Below are positions 26,975 to 36,688 of a stretch of 64,000 nucleotides of DNA, in pieces (position 1 is the first letter of the stretch; every line of letters starts with the position of its first letter). The notes below the pieces were generated by a model. The model was not told the DNA's origin. It did not search any database and saw only the letters and a program-made list of their open reading frames with translations. The translations under genes and the position numbers were made by a program. The DNA comes from Sphingomonas hominis (lineage in GTDB: Bacteria > Pseudomonadota > Alphaproteobacteria > Sphingomonadales > Sphingomonadaceae): positions 124,001 through 188,000 of the forward strand of contig NZ_JABULH010000005.1 of NCBI RefSeq assembly GCF_013328205.1, written 5' to 3'.

Positions 26975-27322
26975 ATGCAATTCTTCAGCCGCATGTCCCC
27001 GCTGCGCGCCTTCCGCGACCTGCGTTTCTTCCTGAACCAGCGGCAGCCGTACGAATTGTGGTTCCTGGTGCTCGCGGTCACGATCACCAGCGTGCTGATC
27101 TGGGCGTTCGCGCACGATTCGTACTTCGAGAAAGAGTACAAGCCCAACATCATCTACGTGCAGCAATATCGTCTCGACCGCACCGACGCGCAGATCATCG
27201 CGCAGCAGAAGATCGACCAGCCGGCGATCGACGCCGCCAAGGCCAAGCAGGCGGCGCGCGAGGAGAAGATGCGGCAATCGTTCAAGAAGGTCGACGACGC
27301 GATGAACCGCCTCGGCATCTGA
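26975..27322 (+). CDS. Conserved hypothetical membrane protein
   Basis: A 115-residue protein with a basic amphipathic start (RMSPLRAFRDLRFFLNQRQP), one transmembrane helix (ELWFLVLAVTITSVLIWAFA), and a charged C-terminal half with KAKQAAREEKMRQSFKKVDD, likely a coiled coil. It starts 44 bases after gltX and ends 8 bases before ribD, so it may be the first gene of the riboflavin operon or a link between both. I do not recognise a function. Confidence 0.7.
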   Translation: MQFFSRMSPLRAFRDLRFFLNQRQPYELWFLVLAVTITSVLIWAFAHDSYFEKEYKPNIIYVQQYRLDRTDAQIIAQQKIDQPAIDAAKAKQAAREEKMRQSFKKVDDAMNRLGI

Positions 27323-27329
27323 CCGACAC

Positions 27330-28298
27330 GTGACCCGCCCGTCCGCCGACGACGCGCGCTGGATGGGCGCAAGCCTCGCGCTCGCCGAGCGGACGCGCGG
27401 GATGACCGCGCCCAATCCCAACGTCGGCTGCGTGATCGTGGCGGACGGCGTGGTGGTCGGACGCGGCTGGACGCAGGCGGGCGGGCGTCCGCACGCCGAG
27501 GCGATGGCGCTGGAACAGGCGCGCGAGCGGGCCGCGGGCGCGACCGCTTACGTGACGTTGGAGCCGTGCGCGCATGTCTCGCCGCGCGGGCCGGCGTGCA
27601 GCGACCTGCTGATCGCCGCGGGTATCGCGCGCGTCGTCGTGGCGCACCGCGATCCCGATCCACGCACCGATGGTCAGGGGATTGCGCGCCTTCGTGCCGC
27701 CGGGATCGCGGTCGAGCAGGGCGTGCGCGAGGCCGAGGCGGCGCGAGTCATGGCCGGCTTTCTCACCCGTCGCGCGCGTTTGCGACCGTTCGTGACGCTC
27801 AAGCTCGCGCTGTCGCTCGATGGTGCCGCTGCGATGGCGGACGGACGCAGCCAGTGGATCACCGGCGTGGAGGCGCGCGCGCACACGCATCTCGAACGCG
27901 CGCGGCACGAGGCGATCCTGGTCGGTCGCGGCACGTGGAAGGCGGATCGCCCGCGGCTCGACGTGCGCTTGCCCGGCCTCGAACAGCGCGCACCCGAGCG
28001 GGTGGTGCTGTCATCGCGAGCGATCGACGGCGTGCGGACGATCGCGCAGCCGGCCGAGATCGCCGCCCTCGCGGGCGATCATCTGCTGGTCGAGGGCGGC
28101 GCGCGAACCGCCGCCGCCTTCCTCGCCGATGATCTGGTCGACCGGCTGCTGATCTACCGCGCGCCGATCGTCGTCGGTGGCGGGCGGACACTGCCTAACA
28201 TCGGCCTCACCGACCTCAGCGACGCGCACGGACGCTGGCGGCTCCACGACGCGCGCGCGCTTGGCAGCGACCGCGTCGAGGTCTACGAGCGCGGCTGA
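27330..28298 (+). CDS. ribD: Bifunctional riboflavin deaminase/reductase RibD
   Basis: A 322-residue two-domain enzyme. The deaminase domain (1-~140) has the zinc motif HAEAMAL and PCAHVSPRGPAC; the reductase domain starts at about 145 with VTLKLALSLDGAAAMADG and contains LVGRGTWKADRP. It deaminates and then reduces the pyrimidine intermediate of flavin synthesis, with NADPH. Start is GTG 27330, 8 bases after the preceding stop. It opens a ribD-ribE-ribB-ribH operon. No FMN riboswitch lies in front of it. Confidence 0.95.
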   Translation: MTRPSADDARWMGASLALAERTRGMTAPNPNVGCVIVADGVVVGRGWTQAGGRPHAEAMALEQARERAAGATAYVTLEPCAHVSPRGPACSDLLIAAGIARVVVAHRDPDPRTDGQGIARLRAAGIAVEQGVREAEAARVMAGFLTRRARLRPFVTLKLALSLDGAAAMADGRSQWITGVEARAHTHLERARHEAILVGRGTWKADRPRLDVRLPGLEQRAPERVVLSSRAIDGVRTIAQPAEIAALAGDHLLVEGGARTAAAFLADDLVDRLLIYRAPIVVGGGRTLPNIGLTDLSDAHGRWRLHDARALGSDRVEVYERG

Positions 28299-28306
28299 GA
28301 GGGCAT

Positions 28307-28924
28307 ATGTTCACCGGGATCATCTCCGACATCGGCACGGTCGAGCGCGTGGCGCGCAGCGGCGACACGCGCCTCCACATCACGACTGCCTACGACACCG
28401 ATACGGTCGACCTGGGCGCGTCGATCGCCTGCTCGGGCGTGTGCCTGACGGTGGTCGACAAGGGTCAGCAGGACGGCCGTCACTGGTTCGCGGTCGATGT
28501 TTCGGGTGAGACGATCAGCCGCACCGCCGAGGGGCAGTGGATCGAAGGCGCCGCGCTCAACCTGGAACGTGCGATGAAGCTGGGCGACGAACTGGGCGGG
28601 CATATCGTGACCGGCCACGTCGACGGCGTGGCCGAGGTGATCGAGGTCACGCCCGACGGTGACTCGCGCCGCATCGGCATCCGCGTCCCCGCCGACCTCG
28701 CGCCGTTCATCGCGCCCAAGGGTTCGGTGACGGTGAACGGCGTGTCGCTGACGGTCAACACGGTTGAGGACGCGGACAACGGCTCCACCTTCACGATCAA
28801 CCTGATCCCGCACACCCAGGCAGTGACGACGCTCGGCCGGCTCGCGCCCGGGCAATCGGTCAACATCGAGATCGACGTGCTCGCCCGCTACCTCCAAAGG
28901 ATGGAGCATTACCGTGGCCGTTAA
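28307..28924 (+). CDS. ribE: Riboflavin synthase alpha subunit
   Basis: A 205-residue protein with the tandem duplicated lumazine-binding barrels: MFTGIISDIGTVERVARSGD, SIACSGVCLTV and, in repeat two, IVTGHVDGVAEV and GSVTVNGVSLTVN. The Cys in GVCLTV and the paired His-Asp in GHVDG are the usual catalytic-region residues. It dismutates two 6,7-dimethyl-8-ribityllumazine molecules to riboflavin. It ends 11 bases inside the start of ribB. Confidence 0.95.
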   Translation: MFTGIISDIGTVERVARSGDTRLHITTAYDTDTVDLGASIACSGVCLTVVDKGQQDGRHWFAVDVSGETISRTAEGQWIEGAALNLERAMKLGDELGGHIVTGHVDGVAEVIEVTPDGDSRRIGIRVPADLAPFIAPKGSVTVNGVSLTVNTVEDADNGSTFTINLIPHTQAVTTLGRLAPGQSVNIEIDVLARYLQRMEHYRGR

Positions 28925-30044
28925 CCCCGAACTCGCTCGCCTGCGGCACGGTTATCTCTCCAGCCCTGAAGAGATCATCGACGAAGCGCGCAACGGGCGC
29001 ATGTTCATCCTGGTCGACGACGAGGATCGCGAGAACGAGGGCGACCTCGTCATCCCCGCCCAGATGGCGACACCCGAGAAGATCAACTTCATGGCGCGCC
29101 ACGGCCGCGGGCTGATCTGCCTCGCCATGACCAAGTCGCGGGTCGAGACGCTCGGGCTCGAATTGATGAGCCGCAACAACGGCACCCGGCACGAAACCGC
29201 CTTCACCGTCTCGATCGAGGCGCGCGAGGGCGTGACGACCGGCATCTCGGCGGCCGACCGTGCCTGCACGATCGCGGTCGCGATCGACGGCACCAAGGAC
29301 AAGACCGACATCGTGACGCCCGGCCACGTCTTCCCGCTGGTTGCGCGCGACGGCGGCGTGCTGGTGCGCGCCGGGCACACCGAGGCCGCGGTCGATGTGT
29401 CGCGTTTGGCCGGCCTCAACCCCTCGGGCGTGATCTGCGAGATCATGAACGAGGATGGGACAATGGCGCGGATGGACGACCTCGTTTCGTTCGCGCAGCT
29501 CCACAACCTCAAGATCGGCACGATCCGCGACCTGATCGCCTATCGCCGCCGCAACGATCACCTGGTCGAACTGGCGAGCGAGGCGCCATTCAAGAGCCGC
29601 TGGGGCGGCGACTGGACCGTGCGCGCCTATCGCAACAAGGCGACGGGCACCGAGCAGATCGCGCTAGTGAAAGGCCGCGTCGACCCGGCCAAGCCGACGC
29701 TGGTACGCATGCACGCGCTATCGCCCTTCGCCGACATGTTCGGCGAGGACAGCGACCGTTCGCGCCTCTTGTCGCGCTCGATGGAGCTGATCGCCGAGGA
29801 AGGTGCCGGCGTCATCATCGTCATCAACCGCCACCGCGCTGACGCCTTCACCACCGCGGTCAAGATGAAGGTGGGCGAGCCGGTCGAGGTCGAGATGGAG
29901 GAATTGCGCGATTACGGCGTCGGCGCGATGATCCTCGCCGAGCTTGGCGTCCACGACATGGTGCTCCTCACCAACACGCACCACACGCTGGTCGGGCTCG
30001 ACGGCTACGGCCTGTCGATCGTCGGCGAGCGCAAGATCGACTGA
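28914..30044 (+). CDS. ribB: 3,4-dihydroxy-2-butanone 4-phosphate synthase with degenerate GTP cyclohydrolase II domain
   Basis: A 376-residue fusion. The N-terminal DHBP synthase (about 1-215) is complete: [46 protein letters not shown] and [16 protein letters not shown]. The C-terminal part resembles GTP cyclohydrolase II, with [20 protein letters not shown] and [19 protein letters not shown], but the zinc-binding Cys cluster that normally follows GDxFGS (RCDCG) is replaced by EDSDRSRLL without Cys. It is probably inactive as a cyclohydrolase and may be structural or regulatory. Start GTG 28914 overlaps ribE by 11 bases. Confidence 0.93.
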   Translation: MAVNPELARLRHGYLSSPEEIIDEARNGRMFILVDDEDRENEGDLVIPAQMATPEKINFMARHGRGLICLAMTKSRVETLGLELMSRNNGTRHETAFTVSIEAREGVTTGISAADRACTIAVAIDGTKDKTDIVTPGHVFPLVARDGGVLVRAGHTEAAVDVSRLAGLNPSGVICEIMNEDGTMARMDDLVSFAQLHNLKIGTIRDLIAYRRRNDHLVELASEAPFKSRWGGDWTVRAYRNKATGTEQIALVKGRVDPAKPTLVRMHALSPFADMFGEDSDRSRLLSRSMELIAEEGAGVIIVINRHRADAFTTAVKMKVGEPVEVEMEELRDYGVGAMILAELGVHDMVLLTNTHHTLVGLDGYGLSIVGERKID

Positions 30045-30059
30045 TTACGGAGTACCCAG

Positions 30060-30479
30060 ATGGCGCATTTCCTCATCGTCGAGGCGCGGTTCTACGATCA
30101 CCTGAACGACATGCTGGTCGCGGGGGCCGAGGCCGCGCTCAAGCAGGCCGGCCACTCATGCGAGGTCGCGACCGTGCCCGGCGCGCTAGAGGTGCCCGGC
30201 GCGATCGCGCTGGCGGCGGAAACGGGGCGCTACGACGGATTCGTCGCGCTCGGCGTCGTGATCCGCGGCGAGACCTACCATTTCGAGATCGTCTCGAATG
30301 AGAGCGCGCGCGGGATCATGGCGCTGACGATGGATGGTATCCCGATCGGCAACGGCATCCTGACGACCGAGAACGAGCAGCAGGCGATCGTGCGCGCCGA
30401 TCCGGCGCAGCTCGACAAGGGTGGTGGCGCGGCGAAGGCGGCGCTCGCGATGTTCGACCTCAAGTCGCGGCTCGGCTGA
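30060..30479 (+). CDS. ribH: 6,7-dimethyl-8-ribityllumazine synthase
   Basis: A 139-residue protein with [54 protein letters not shown] and [12 protein letters not shown], the standard lumazine synthase motifs, with His in YHFE as catalytic residue. It condenses the ribB product with the pyrimidine to form lumazine. It ends the operon, 15 bases after ribB. Confidence 0.95.
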   Translation: MAHFLIVEARFYDHLNDMLVAGAEAALKQAGHSCEVATVPGALEVPGAIALAAETGRYDGFVALGVVIRGETYHFEIVSNESARGIMALTMDGIPIGNGILTTENEQQAIVRADPAQLDKGGGAAKAALAMFDLKSRLG

Positions 30480-30486
30480 CCACCAC

Positions 30487-30996
30487 ATGGACATGCCGCC
30501 CACCCGCTTCCGCGTCGTGGAGCGTGGGCGGCGGCTGGAGGTGATCGACACCGCGACGGGGCGGGCGATCGGCGGCAAGCCGGGCTTGAACCCAGCCGCA
30601 TCATCCGCAGGCGCATGCCGCGACGATACGCCGCTGCTGCTCGATCAAGTTGTTGGCGGGGCTTCCGTTCCGCGTAGCAAGTCAGTGCCGCAGCCCGGCG
30701 CATTGCCGCGCGCGACCCGTTTTGATGGCACGGTCAGTTTCACCACCCGCACCTTCTACGACGAGCGCGCACCGCGCACGGTGGCGCTCGATCCTGCCCG
30801 TGCGAACCTACTTCGCGGGGCTGCCTTCGCCGCGCTGGTGCTGCTCATCATCACGCCCGCGCTGCTGCTCATGCTCGCCTGGTCGAGCTTCCCGCTGCTG
30901 GTCGTGGTCGCTGCGATCGTGTTCAACCCGAAGGTACGCGAGCGGCTGCGCGCCGGCGTCACGTCACTGATCGACCGTTACACCGATCCGGCGTGA
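30487..30996 (+). CDS. Hypothetical protein with two membrane helices
   Basis: A 169-residue protein with a polar N terminus containing ATGRAIGGKPGLNPA and FDGTVSFTTRTFYDERAPRT, then two hydrophobic helices close together (LLRGAAFAALVLLIITPALLL, SFPLLVVVAAIVF) and a basic end. It follows ribH by seven bases and precedes a strong bidirectional terminator, so it may be the last gene of the riboflavin operon. I do not recognise the family. Confidence 0.55.
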   Translation: MDMPPTRFRVVERGRRLEVIDTATGRAIGGKPGLNPAASSAGACRDDTPLLLDQVVGGASVPRSKSVPQPGALPRATRFDGTVSFTTRTFYDERAPRTVALDPARANLLRGAAFAALVLLIITPALLLMLAWSSFPLLVVVAAIVFNPKVRERLRAGVTSLIDRYTDPA

Positions 30997-30999
30997 AGC

Positions 31000-31025
31000 G
31001 CCCCGCCGCGCGTGGGCGGCGGGGC
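31000..31025. terminator. Perfect 10-bp GC-rich hairpin between convergent genes
   Basis: GCCCCGCCGC (31000-31009) and GCGGCGGGGC (31016-31025) pair perfectly with a 6-base loop. It lies between the convergent riboflavin operon and the alkene reductase gene, nine bases from its stop. No T-tract, but the symmetry suits a bidirectional block. Confidence 0.6.
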
Positions 31026-31033
31026 GGCACGGT

Positions 31034-32116
31034 TCACGCGTCCGCGCGCTCCAGCGCGGGATAGTCGACGTACCCCTCGGCGCCGGGCGTGTAGAAGGTC
31101 TTCGGATTGGGCTTGTTGAAGCCGGCCCCGGTACGGAAACGCTCCACCAGATCGGGGTTGGCGATCCACAACCGACCCCAGGCGATCGCGTCGGCGACCC
31201 CTGAGTCGAGATCGGCCTGCCCGGCTTCCTGTGTGTAATCCTGGTTGAGCACCAGCGGTCCGGTGAATGCCTCACGGATCTTGGGGCTGAGCTTGGCCAC
31301 GTCGGTGGTGCCGAACGTTCCCTCAGGCCCGACCTCACGCAGTTCGAGGAAGCCGATGCCGAGGTCGTTCAGCGCGCGCGCGGCAGGCACGAACACCGCC
31401 TCGGGATTGCTGTCGTCCGCGCCCTGCGTCTCGCCGTTGGGCGACAGGCGGATCGAGGTACGACCAGCGCCCACCTCGCCGATCACGCGCTCGGTCACTT
31501 CGCGCATGAGGCGGATGCGGTTCTCAGGGCTGCCGCCGTACTCGTCCTCGCGGTCGTTGGTGTTGTCGCGCAGGAATTGGTCGATCAGATAGCCGTTGGC
31601 GCCGTGGATCTGCACGCCGTCGAACCCGGCGGCAATCGCGTTGCGCGCGGCGGTGCCGTAATCGTCGATCGTGGTGCGGATCTCGTCCACCGGCAGCGCA
31701 CGCGGCGTGTCATACGGGTTCTTCGCCGGATCGGGATCGTGGTACGGCGCGCGCTTGGTCGAGGACGACACCGACTGGATGCCGGTCACGTCGGGACGCG
31801 CGAGCCGGCCCATGTGCCACAGCTGCGCGACGATGCGCCCACCCGCCTCGTGCACCGCCGCGGTCACCGGCTTCCACGCCTCGACCTGCTCGTCGGTCCA
31901 CAGCCCCGGCGTGCTCGGCCAGCCGAGCCCCTGCCGGCTGATGCCCGTCGCCTCGGAGATGATGAGCCCGGCGGACGCGCGCTGGCGATAATATTCGATC
32001 ATCAAATCAGTCGGCACGTGATCCTTGGTCGCGCGCGACCGGGTCAGCGGCGCCATGAGGATGCGGTTGGGGGCCTCGATCGTGCCGAGGGTAATGGGGT
32101 CGAACAGGCTGGGCAT
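31034..32116 (-). CDS. nemA: Alkene reductase, old yellow enzyme family
   Basis: A 360-residue FMN-dependent TIM-barrel enzyme. Visible motifs are LFDPITLGTIEAPNRILMAPLTRSRA, AQLWHMGRLARPDV, QIHGANGYLIDQFLRDNTNDR and EYGGSPENRIRLM, with the His/Asn pair in HGANGY that binds carbonyl substrates. It reduces activated carbon-carbon double bonds, such as N-ethylmaleimide or nitro compounds, using NADPH. ATG 32116 replaces a longer start at 32137; the standard protein begins near MPSLFDPI. No neighbouring regulator is seen; symbol is by similarity to E. coli NemA. Confidence 0.85.
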   Translation of the reverse strand: MPSLFDPITLGTIEAPNRILMAPLTRSRATKDHVPTDLMIEYYRQRASAGLIISEATGISRQGLGWPSTPGLWTDEQVEAWKPVTAAVHEAGGRIVAQLWHMGRLARPDVTGIQSVSSSTKRAPYHDPDPAKNPYDTPRALPVDEIRTTIDDYGTAARNAIAAGFDGVQIHGANGYLIDQFLRDNTNDREDEYGGSPENRIRLMREVTERVIGEVGAGRTSIRLSPNGETQGADDSNPEAVFVPAARALNDLGIGFLELREVGPEGTFGTTDVAKLSPKIREAFTGPLVLNQDYTQEAGQADLDSGVADAIAWGRLWIANPDLVERFRTGAGFNKPNPKTFYTPGAEGYVDYPALERADA

Positions 32117-32179
32117 TGATGGGCCTTTCCGTTTCATTCAGCTACCTGACGCCGCACACATAGGACGCTAAGGGGCGCC

Positions 32180-33211
32180 ATGCACCAGAGCGCGCACCCA
32201 AGAAATGCTTCGCCGCCGCCAAGCGCGCTCGCCCGGGATGCGGTTCCGCGAGCGGTCGAGCGCGGCGTCGAAGCGGTGGTGGTCGGCGCCGAAGCGAATG
32301 CGAGCGAGCGCGCGCCCGCACTGCCGCTGCTCGCGGTCGTGGTGGCGAACGTCGCGCTCGCGTTCGGGCCGTGGTTCGTGCGGCTGGCCGACACCGGGCC
32401 GGTCGCCGCCGCCTTCTGGCGCATGGCGCTCGCGCTGCCGTTGATCGTCGTGCTCGCGATCGCGAGCGGTACGCGCGCGGCCACGCTGCGGCTGCCGGGC
32501 AGGATGTGGCTGCTGCTCGCGCTGGCGGGTGTCGCCTTCGCGATGGACCTGGGTAGCTGGCACGTCGGCATCCTGCAGACGACGCTCGCCAATGCGACGC
32601 TGTTCGGCAATTCAGCGACCTTCATCTTTCCGATCTACGGCTTCATCATCGCGCGTGCCTGGCCATCGCGGACGCAAGGGTTGGCGCTGCTACTCGCCGC
32701 ACTCGGCGCGGGGTTGCTGATGGGGCGGTCGTATCAGCTCGACCCGCGCCACCTCGTCGGTGATCTGCTGTGCGTGCTCGCGGGCGTGCTCTACGCGGTC
32801 TATTTCGTGCTGATGTCGGGGGTGCGCCGCACCATGGCGCCGTGGCCCGCGCTCGCGCTCTCCTCACTCGCCGCGCTCGTGCCGCTGCTAGCGATCGCGC
32901 TCGCGTTGGGAGAACGCGTGATGCCGGGCGACTGGTGGCCGCTGATCGGGCTCGCGCTGGTCAGTCAGGTGGTGGGGCAGGGCTGCATGATCTACGCGCT
33001 CGGCAAATTGAGCCCGCTCGTCATCGGACTCGCGCTGCTGCTCCAGCCGGTGGTCGCGGCGACGATCGGCTGGATCGTCTACGGCGAGTCGCTCGGCGCG
33101 CCTGACCTGTTCGGCGCCGCGATGGTGGCCGTGGCGCTGGTGCTGGTGCGGCGCAGTCCCCAAGTGGTAAAGACTGCGGCGGAGCCGCTAGCGGCAGACG
33201 AGGTGCGGTGA
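32180..33211 (+). CDS. EamA family (DMT) transporter
   Basis: A 343-residue membrane protein with about ten hydrophobic helices in two EamA repeats. After a 50-residue polar N-terminal extension the first repeat begins LPLLAVVVANVALAFGPWFVRLADTGPVAAAFWRMALALPLI; the second shows ALGKLSPLVIGLALLLQPVVAATIGWIVYGE, a typical EamA signature. Substrates range from amino acids to drugs; the sequence does not decide. Its stop (TGA 33209-33211) overlaps the start of the COQ9 gene by one base. Confidence 0.8.
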   Translation: MHQSAHPRNASPPPSALARDAVPRAVERGVEAVVVGAEANASERAPALPLLAVVVANVALAFGPWFVRLADTGPVAAAFWRMALALPLIVVLAIASGTRAATLRLPGRMWLLLALAGVAFAMDLGSWHVGILQTTLANATLFGNSATFIFPIYGFIIARAWPSRTQGLALLLAALGAGLLMGRSYQLDPRHLVGDLLCVLAGVLYAVYFVLMSGVRRTMAPWPALALSSLAALVPLLAIALALGERVMPGDWWPLIGLALVSQVVGQGCMIYALGKLSPLVIGLALLLQPVVAATIGWIVYGESLGAPDLFGAAMVAVALVLVRRSPQVVKTAAEPLAADEVR

Positions 33212-33912
33212 TGACCGATACGATGGCGAACACGACCGGCAGCGCGGCAGCGGCGCACGATCCAGCCGACCTGACGCTCGACGAGGTGCGCCAGCAACTC
33301 GCCCCCGCGATCGCCAGCAACGCCGCTTTCGATGGCTGGGGCGACGAGGCGCGCGACTATGCCGCCGAGGGCGCGGGCATCGACCGCGACGTGGCCCGTC
33401 TTGCTTTCGACGGCGGCGCGCCGGCGATGATCGATGCCTGGTTTGACCACGTCGACGCCGAAATGGCGGCGCGCCTGCCCGCTGAGACGCTTGCCGCGAT
33501 GAAGGTTCGTCAGCGCATTACCGCGTTGATCGAGACGCGGCTGGAGATTCTGTCACCCGACCGCGAGTCGCTGCGTCGCGCGATCGCGATCCTCGCGCTG
33601 CCGACCAACGTCGCGCGCGCTGCGCGGCTCAGCTGGCGCAGCGCCGACCGGATGTGGCGGCTCGCCGGCGACACCGCGACCGACTATAACCATTACACGA
33701 AGCGCGCGATGCTGCTCGCCACCTACGCCGCGACGATCACTGTCTTCCTCGACGACGACAGCGAGGGTCATGCCGAGACGCGCGCATTCCTCGCACGGCG
33801 GATCGACAACATCATGGCGATCGAGAAGGCCAAGGCGAGCGCCACCGCGCGCACGCGCTACCGCCCCAGCCTGTCGCGCTTCGTCGGGCGACTGCGCTAC
33901 CCCGTCGCGTAA
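33211..33912 (+). CDS. COQ9 family protein
   Basis: A 233-residue protein of the COQ9 family: SNAAFDGWGDEARDYAAEGAG, then ALPTNVARAARLSWRSADRMWRLAGDTATDYNHYTKRAMLL, which is the family hallmark, then VFLDDDSEGHAETRAFLARRIDNIM. COQ9 binds lipid and ubiquinone intermediates and aids the hydroxylase COQ7. The ATG overlaps the transporter stop (TGATG), and the next gene has its own promoter. The relation to the upstream transporter is not clear. Confidence 0.9.
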   Translation: MTDTMANTTGSAAAAHDPADLTLDEVRQQLAPAIASNAAFDGWGDEARDYAAEGAGIDRDVARLAFDGGAPAMIDAWFDHVDAEMAARLPAETLAAMKVRQRITALIETRLEILSPDRESLRRAIAILALPTNVARAARLSWRSADRMWRLAGDTATDYNHYTKRAMLLATYAATITVFLDDDSEGHAETRAFLARRIDNIMAIEKAKASATARTRYRPSLSRFVGRLRYPVA

Positions 33913-33920
33913 GACGCGAC

Positions 33921-33943
33921 GCGAGTTATTGATAATCACTCGC
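33921..33943 (+). promoter_or_regulatory. Probable Fur box upstream of feoAB
   Basis: A 23-base element with arms GCGAGT and ACTCGC flanking TATTGATAATC. Its right half, GATAATCACTCGCA, matches the form of Fur sites seen in front of sphingomonad iron genes (GATAATCATTCGCA). It lies 21 bases before feoA, so it would cover the promoter and repress when iron is plentiful. Confidence 0.65.
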
Positions 33944-33963
33944 AGACCACCTATAACCGTCGT

Positions 33964-34227
33964 GTGACCGCGAACCTCAACCTCGAAACCCTCCCGCGCC
34001 ACCAGGCCGCGACTGTCGATTCGATCGAGTGGGCGCGGCTCGCGACGCCCGAGGCGCTGCGACTGCGCGAACTGGGGTTCGACGCCGGTGTCTCGATCGA
34101 GGTGCTGCACCGCGCGCGCTTCGGCGGTGGGCCAATCGCCTGCCGCATCGGGCGCATGACGGTGGCGCTGCGCCGCGCGGTCGCGGGCGCGGTGCGCGTC
34201 TCGCTCGACCCGCTGCCCGCCGAGTGA
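33964..34227 (+). CDS. feoA: Ferrous iron transport protein A
   Basis: An 87-residue SH3-like domain protein starting at GTG 33964, with ALRLRELGFDAGVSIEVLHR and GGPIACRIGRMTVALRRAVAG. FeoA binds the FeoB complex and supports ferrous iron uptake. The 30-base gap to feoB and the Fur box in front suggest one iron-repressed operon. No feoC follows. Confidence 0.88.
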   Translation: MTANLNLETLPRHQAATVDSIEWARLATPEALRLRELGFDAGVSIEVLHRARFGGGPIACRIGRMTVALRRAVAGAVRVSLDPLPAE

Positions 34228-34257
34228 CCCCACACCGTTCGACCAACGCCGGCTGAC

Positions 34258-36111
34258 ATGCATGCCTCGCCGCTGGTCGCGATGGTCGGCAACCCCAATG
34301 CCGGCAAGAGCGCGCTGTTCAACGCGCTGACCGGCGCGCGGCAGAAGGTCGGCAATTACCCCGGCGTCACGGTCGAGCGCCACTCAGGTCGCCTGTCATT
34401 GGACGATGGCCGCCCGGTCGAGCTGGTCGACCTGCCCGGCACCTACAGCCTCGACCCCGTCTCCGCCGACGAGCGCGTGACCGTCGACGTGGTGACCGGA
34501 CGCGGCGGCTTCGAGCGGCGGCCCGACGCGATGATCGTCGTGGTCGACGCCTCAAACCTCGACAACCACCTGCGCTTCGCACTCCAGCTGATCGCGTTGA
34601 AGCTGCCCGTCGTCGTCGCGCTCAACATGGTCGACCTCGCCGAGCGCGACGGGCTGACGCTCGACCCGGACGTGCTCGCGCGCGAATTGGGCGTGCCGGT
34701 CGTGCCGACCGTCGCGGTGCGCCGCCGCGGGATCGACGTGCTCAAGGCGCAGCTCGGCACACTGCTCGGCCAGCGCGTGCCCGCACGCGACCCGGTCGAC
34801 CCGGTGCCAGAGGAGATCGGCGTGCTGCAACGCCGCGCGCGCGCGATCGCCAACGCCGCGACCGTCAGCGAGACACCGACACGCCGCTGGAATCACGCGC
34901 TCGACGCCGTCGCGCTTCATCCAATCGTCGGCCCCGTCCTGCTCGTGGCACTTCTGTTTATCATGTTCCAGGCGGTGTTCACCTGGTCGGAGGCGCCGAT
35001 CGCTTGGATCGAGGGCGCGTTCACCGCGCTCGATGACGTGATCAAGAGCGTGATGCCCGATGGCTTCCTGCGCTCGCTGCTGACCGACGGCGTGATCGCG
35101 GGCGTCGGCGCGGTGGTCGTGTTCCTGCCGCAGATCCTGATCCTGTTCGCCTTCATCCTCGTTCTCGAAGCATCGGGCTATATGGTGCGCGCGGCGTTTC
35201 TGATGGACCGGATGATGAGCCGCGTCGGCTTGTCCGGGCGGGCGTTCATTCCGCTGCTCTCGTCCTTCGCCTGCGCGGTGCCGGGCATCATGGCGACACG
35301 CACGATCGACGACGAGAAGGACCGGCTGACCACGATCCTGATCGCGCCGCTGATGACCTGTTCGGCGCGGCTGCCTGTCTATACGATCATCATCGGCGCG
35401 TTCATTCCTAACACGCGGGTCGCGGGGTTCGTGGGGCTACAGGGATTGGTGCTGCTGGTGCTCTACCTGCTCGGCATCCTGGGCGCGTTCGTCGCGGCGC
35501 TGGTGCTGCGCCGCACGGTCACGCAGGGTGCATCGTCGGGCTTCATGATGGAGATGCCCAAATATCAGATGCCGCGCTTTCGCGACGTCGCGATCGGGCT
35601 GTGGCAGCGCGCCTATATCTTCCTGAAACGCGCAGGGACCACCATTGCGCTCACCACCGTGATCCTGTGGGCGCTATTGTCCTTTCCCAAGGCGCCTGAG
35701 GGGCAGAGCCAGGTCGATTACTCGGTCGCCGGCCGCATCGCGAGCGGGATCGAGGTCGCGGTGCGCCCAATCGGGTTCAACCGCGACATCGCGCTCGCGC
35801 TCATCCCCGCGATGGCGGCGCGCGAGGTCGCGGTGGCGGCGATCGGCACCGTCTACGCGGTCGACGATCCCGAGGATGCCAAGGGCGAGCGCACCATCGT
35901 CGACAATCTGCGCCACCGCTGGACCCTGCCGACCGCGCTCGCGTTCCTGATGTGGTTCGTCTTCGCGCCGCAGTGCATCTCCACCATCGCGGTGACCAGG
36001 CGCGAGACGAATGGGTGGAAATGGCCGCTGTTCATGATTGGCTATCTGTTCGCCGCGGCCTACATCATGGCCGGATTAACCTACTGGCTGGCGGTCGCCG
36101 TCGGCCTTTGA
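34258..36111 (+). CDS. feoB: Ferrous iron transport protein B
   Basis: A 617-residue GTP-dependent iron permease. The N-terminal G domain has G1 [14 protein letters not shown]3 [10 protein letters not shown] and G4 ALNMVDLAE, followed by a guanine-dissociation-inhibitor segment and about ten membrane helices. The gate-region motifs [19 protein letters not shown] and [20 protein letters not shown] are intact; they include the Cys thought to hold Fe(II). Length is shorter than E. coli FeoB (773) but normal for this lineage. Confidence 0.95.
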   Translation: MHASPLVAMVGNPNAGKSALFNALTGARQKVGNYPGVTVERHSGRLSLDDGRPVELVDLPGTYSLDPVSADERVTVDVVTGRGGFERRPDAMIVVVDASNLDNHLRFALQLIALKLPVVVALNMVDLAERDGLTLDPDVLARELGVPVVPTVAVRRRGIDVLKAQLGTLLGQRVPARDPVDPVPEEIGVLQRRARAIANAATVSETPTRRWNHALDAVALHPIVGPVLLVALLFIMFQAVFTWSEAPIAWIEGAFTALDDVIKSVMPDGFLRSLLTDGVIAGVGAVVVFLPQILILFAFILVLEASGYMVRAAFLMDRMMSRVGLSGRAFIPLLSSFACAVPGIMATRTIDDEKDRLTTILIAPLMTCSARLPVYTIIIGAFIPNTRVAGFVGLQGLVLLVLYLLGILGAFVAALVLRRTVTQGASSGFMMEMPKYQMPRFRDVAIGLWQRAYIFLKRAGTTIALTTVILWALLSFPKAPEGQSQVDYSVAGRIASGIEVAVRPIGFNRDIALALIPAMAAREVAVAAIGTVYAVDDPEDAKGERTIVDNLRHRWTLPTALAFLMWFVFAPQCISTIAVTRRETNGWKWPLFMIGYLFAAAYIMAGLTYWLAVAVGL

Positions 36112-36121
36112 AGAGGCAGGA

Positions 36122-36688
36122 ATGGCAGGCAGCGTCAACAAGGTCATCATCGTCGGCAATCTCGGGCGCGACCCCGAATCGCGCTCGTTCCAGAACGGCG
36201 GCAAGGTGGTGAACCTGCGCATCGCCACCTCCGAATCGTGGAAGGACCGCAATTCGGGCGAGAAGAAAGAGCGTACCGAGTGGCACTCGGTCGCGATCTT
36301 CAGCGAAGGCCTCGCGGGCGTCGCCGAGCGTTTCCTGCGCAAGGGCTCTAAGGTGTACATCGAGGGTCAGCTCCAGACCCGCAAATGGCAGGACCAGCAG
36401 GGGCAGGATCGCTACTCGACCGAGATCGTGCTGCAAGGCCCCGGTGCCACGCTGACGATGCTCGACGGTCCGGGCGGCGGTGGCGGCGGCGCGCGTGACG
36501 ATTTCGGCGGCGGTGATGATTTCGGCGGCGGCAGTCGCGGCGGATCGCGCGGCGGCGGTGGCGGCGGCGGCTTCGGCGGCGGTTCGGGTGGTGGATCGCG
36601 CGGCGGCTCGTCGGGCGGCGGCTCGGGCGGTTCCGGCAACTTCGGCGGTGGCTACGCGGACGACCTCGACGACGACGTTCCGTTCTAA
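36122..36688 (+). CDS. ssb: Single-stranded DNA-binding protein
   Basis: A 188-residue protein. The OB fold covers residues 1-112 ([67 protein letters not shown]). Residues about 118-178 are almost pure Gly/Ser/Arg repeats, a flexible linker, and the C-terminal tip is DDLDDDVPF, the docking peptide for replication and repair proteins. Its stop is directly followed by the start of the kinase gene. Confidence 0.96.
   Translation: MAGSVNKVIIVGNLGRDPESRSFQNGGKVVNLRIATSESWKDRNSGEKKERTEWHSVAIFSEGLAGVAERFLRKGSKVYIEGQLQTRKWQDQQGQDRYSTEIVLQGPGATLTMLDGPGGGGGGARDDFGGGDDFGGGSRGGSRGGGGGGGFGGGSGGGSRGGSSGGGSGGSGNFGGGYADDLDDDVPF

Noticed and set aside
27289-27340. FMN riboswitch before the riboflavin operon
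   Set aside because: Only seven bases lie between the preceding gene and ribD; no RFN element is seen.
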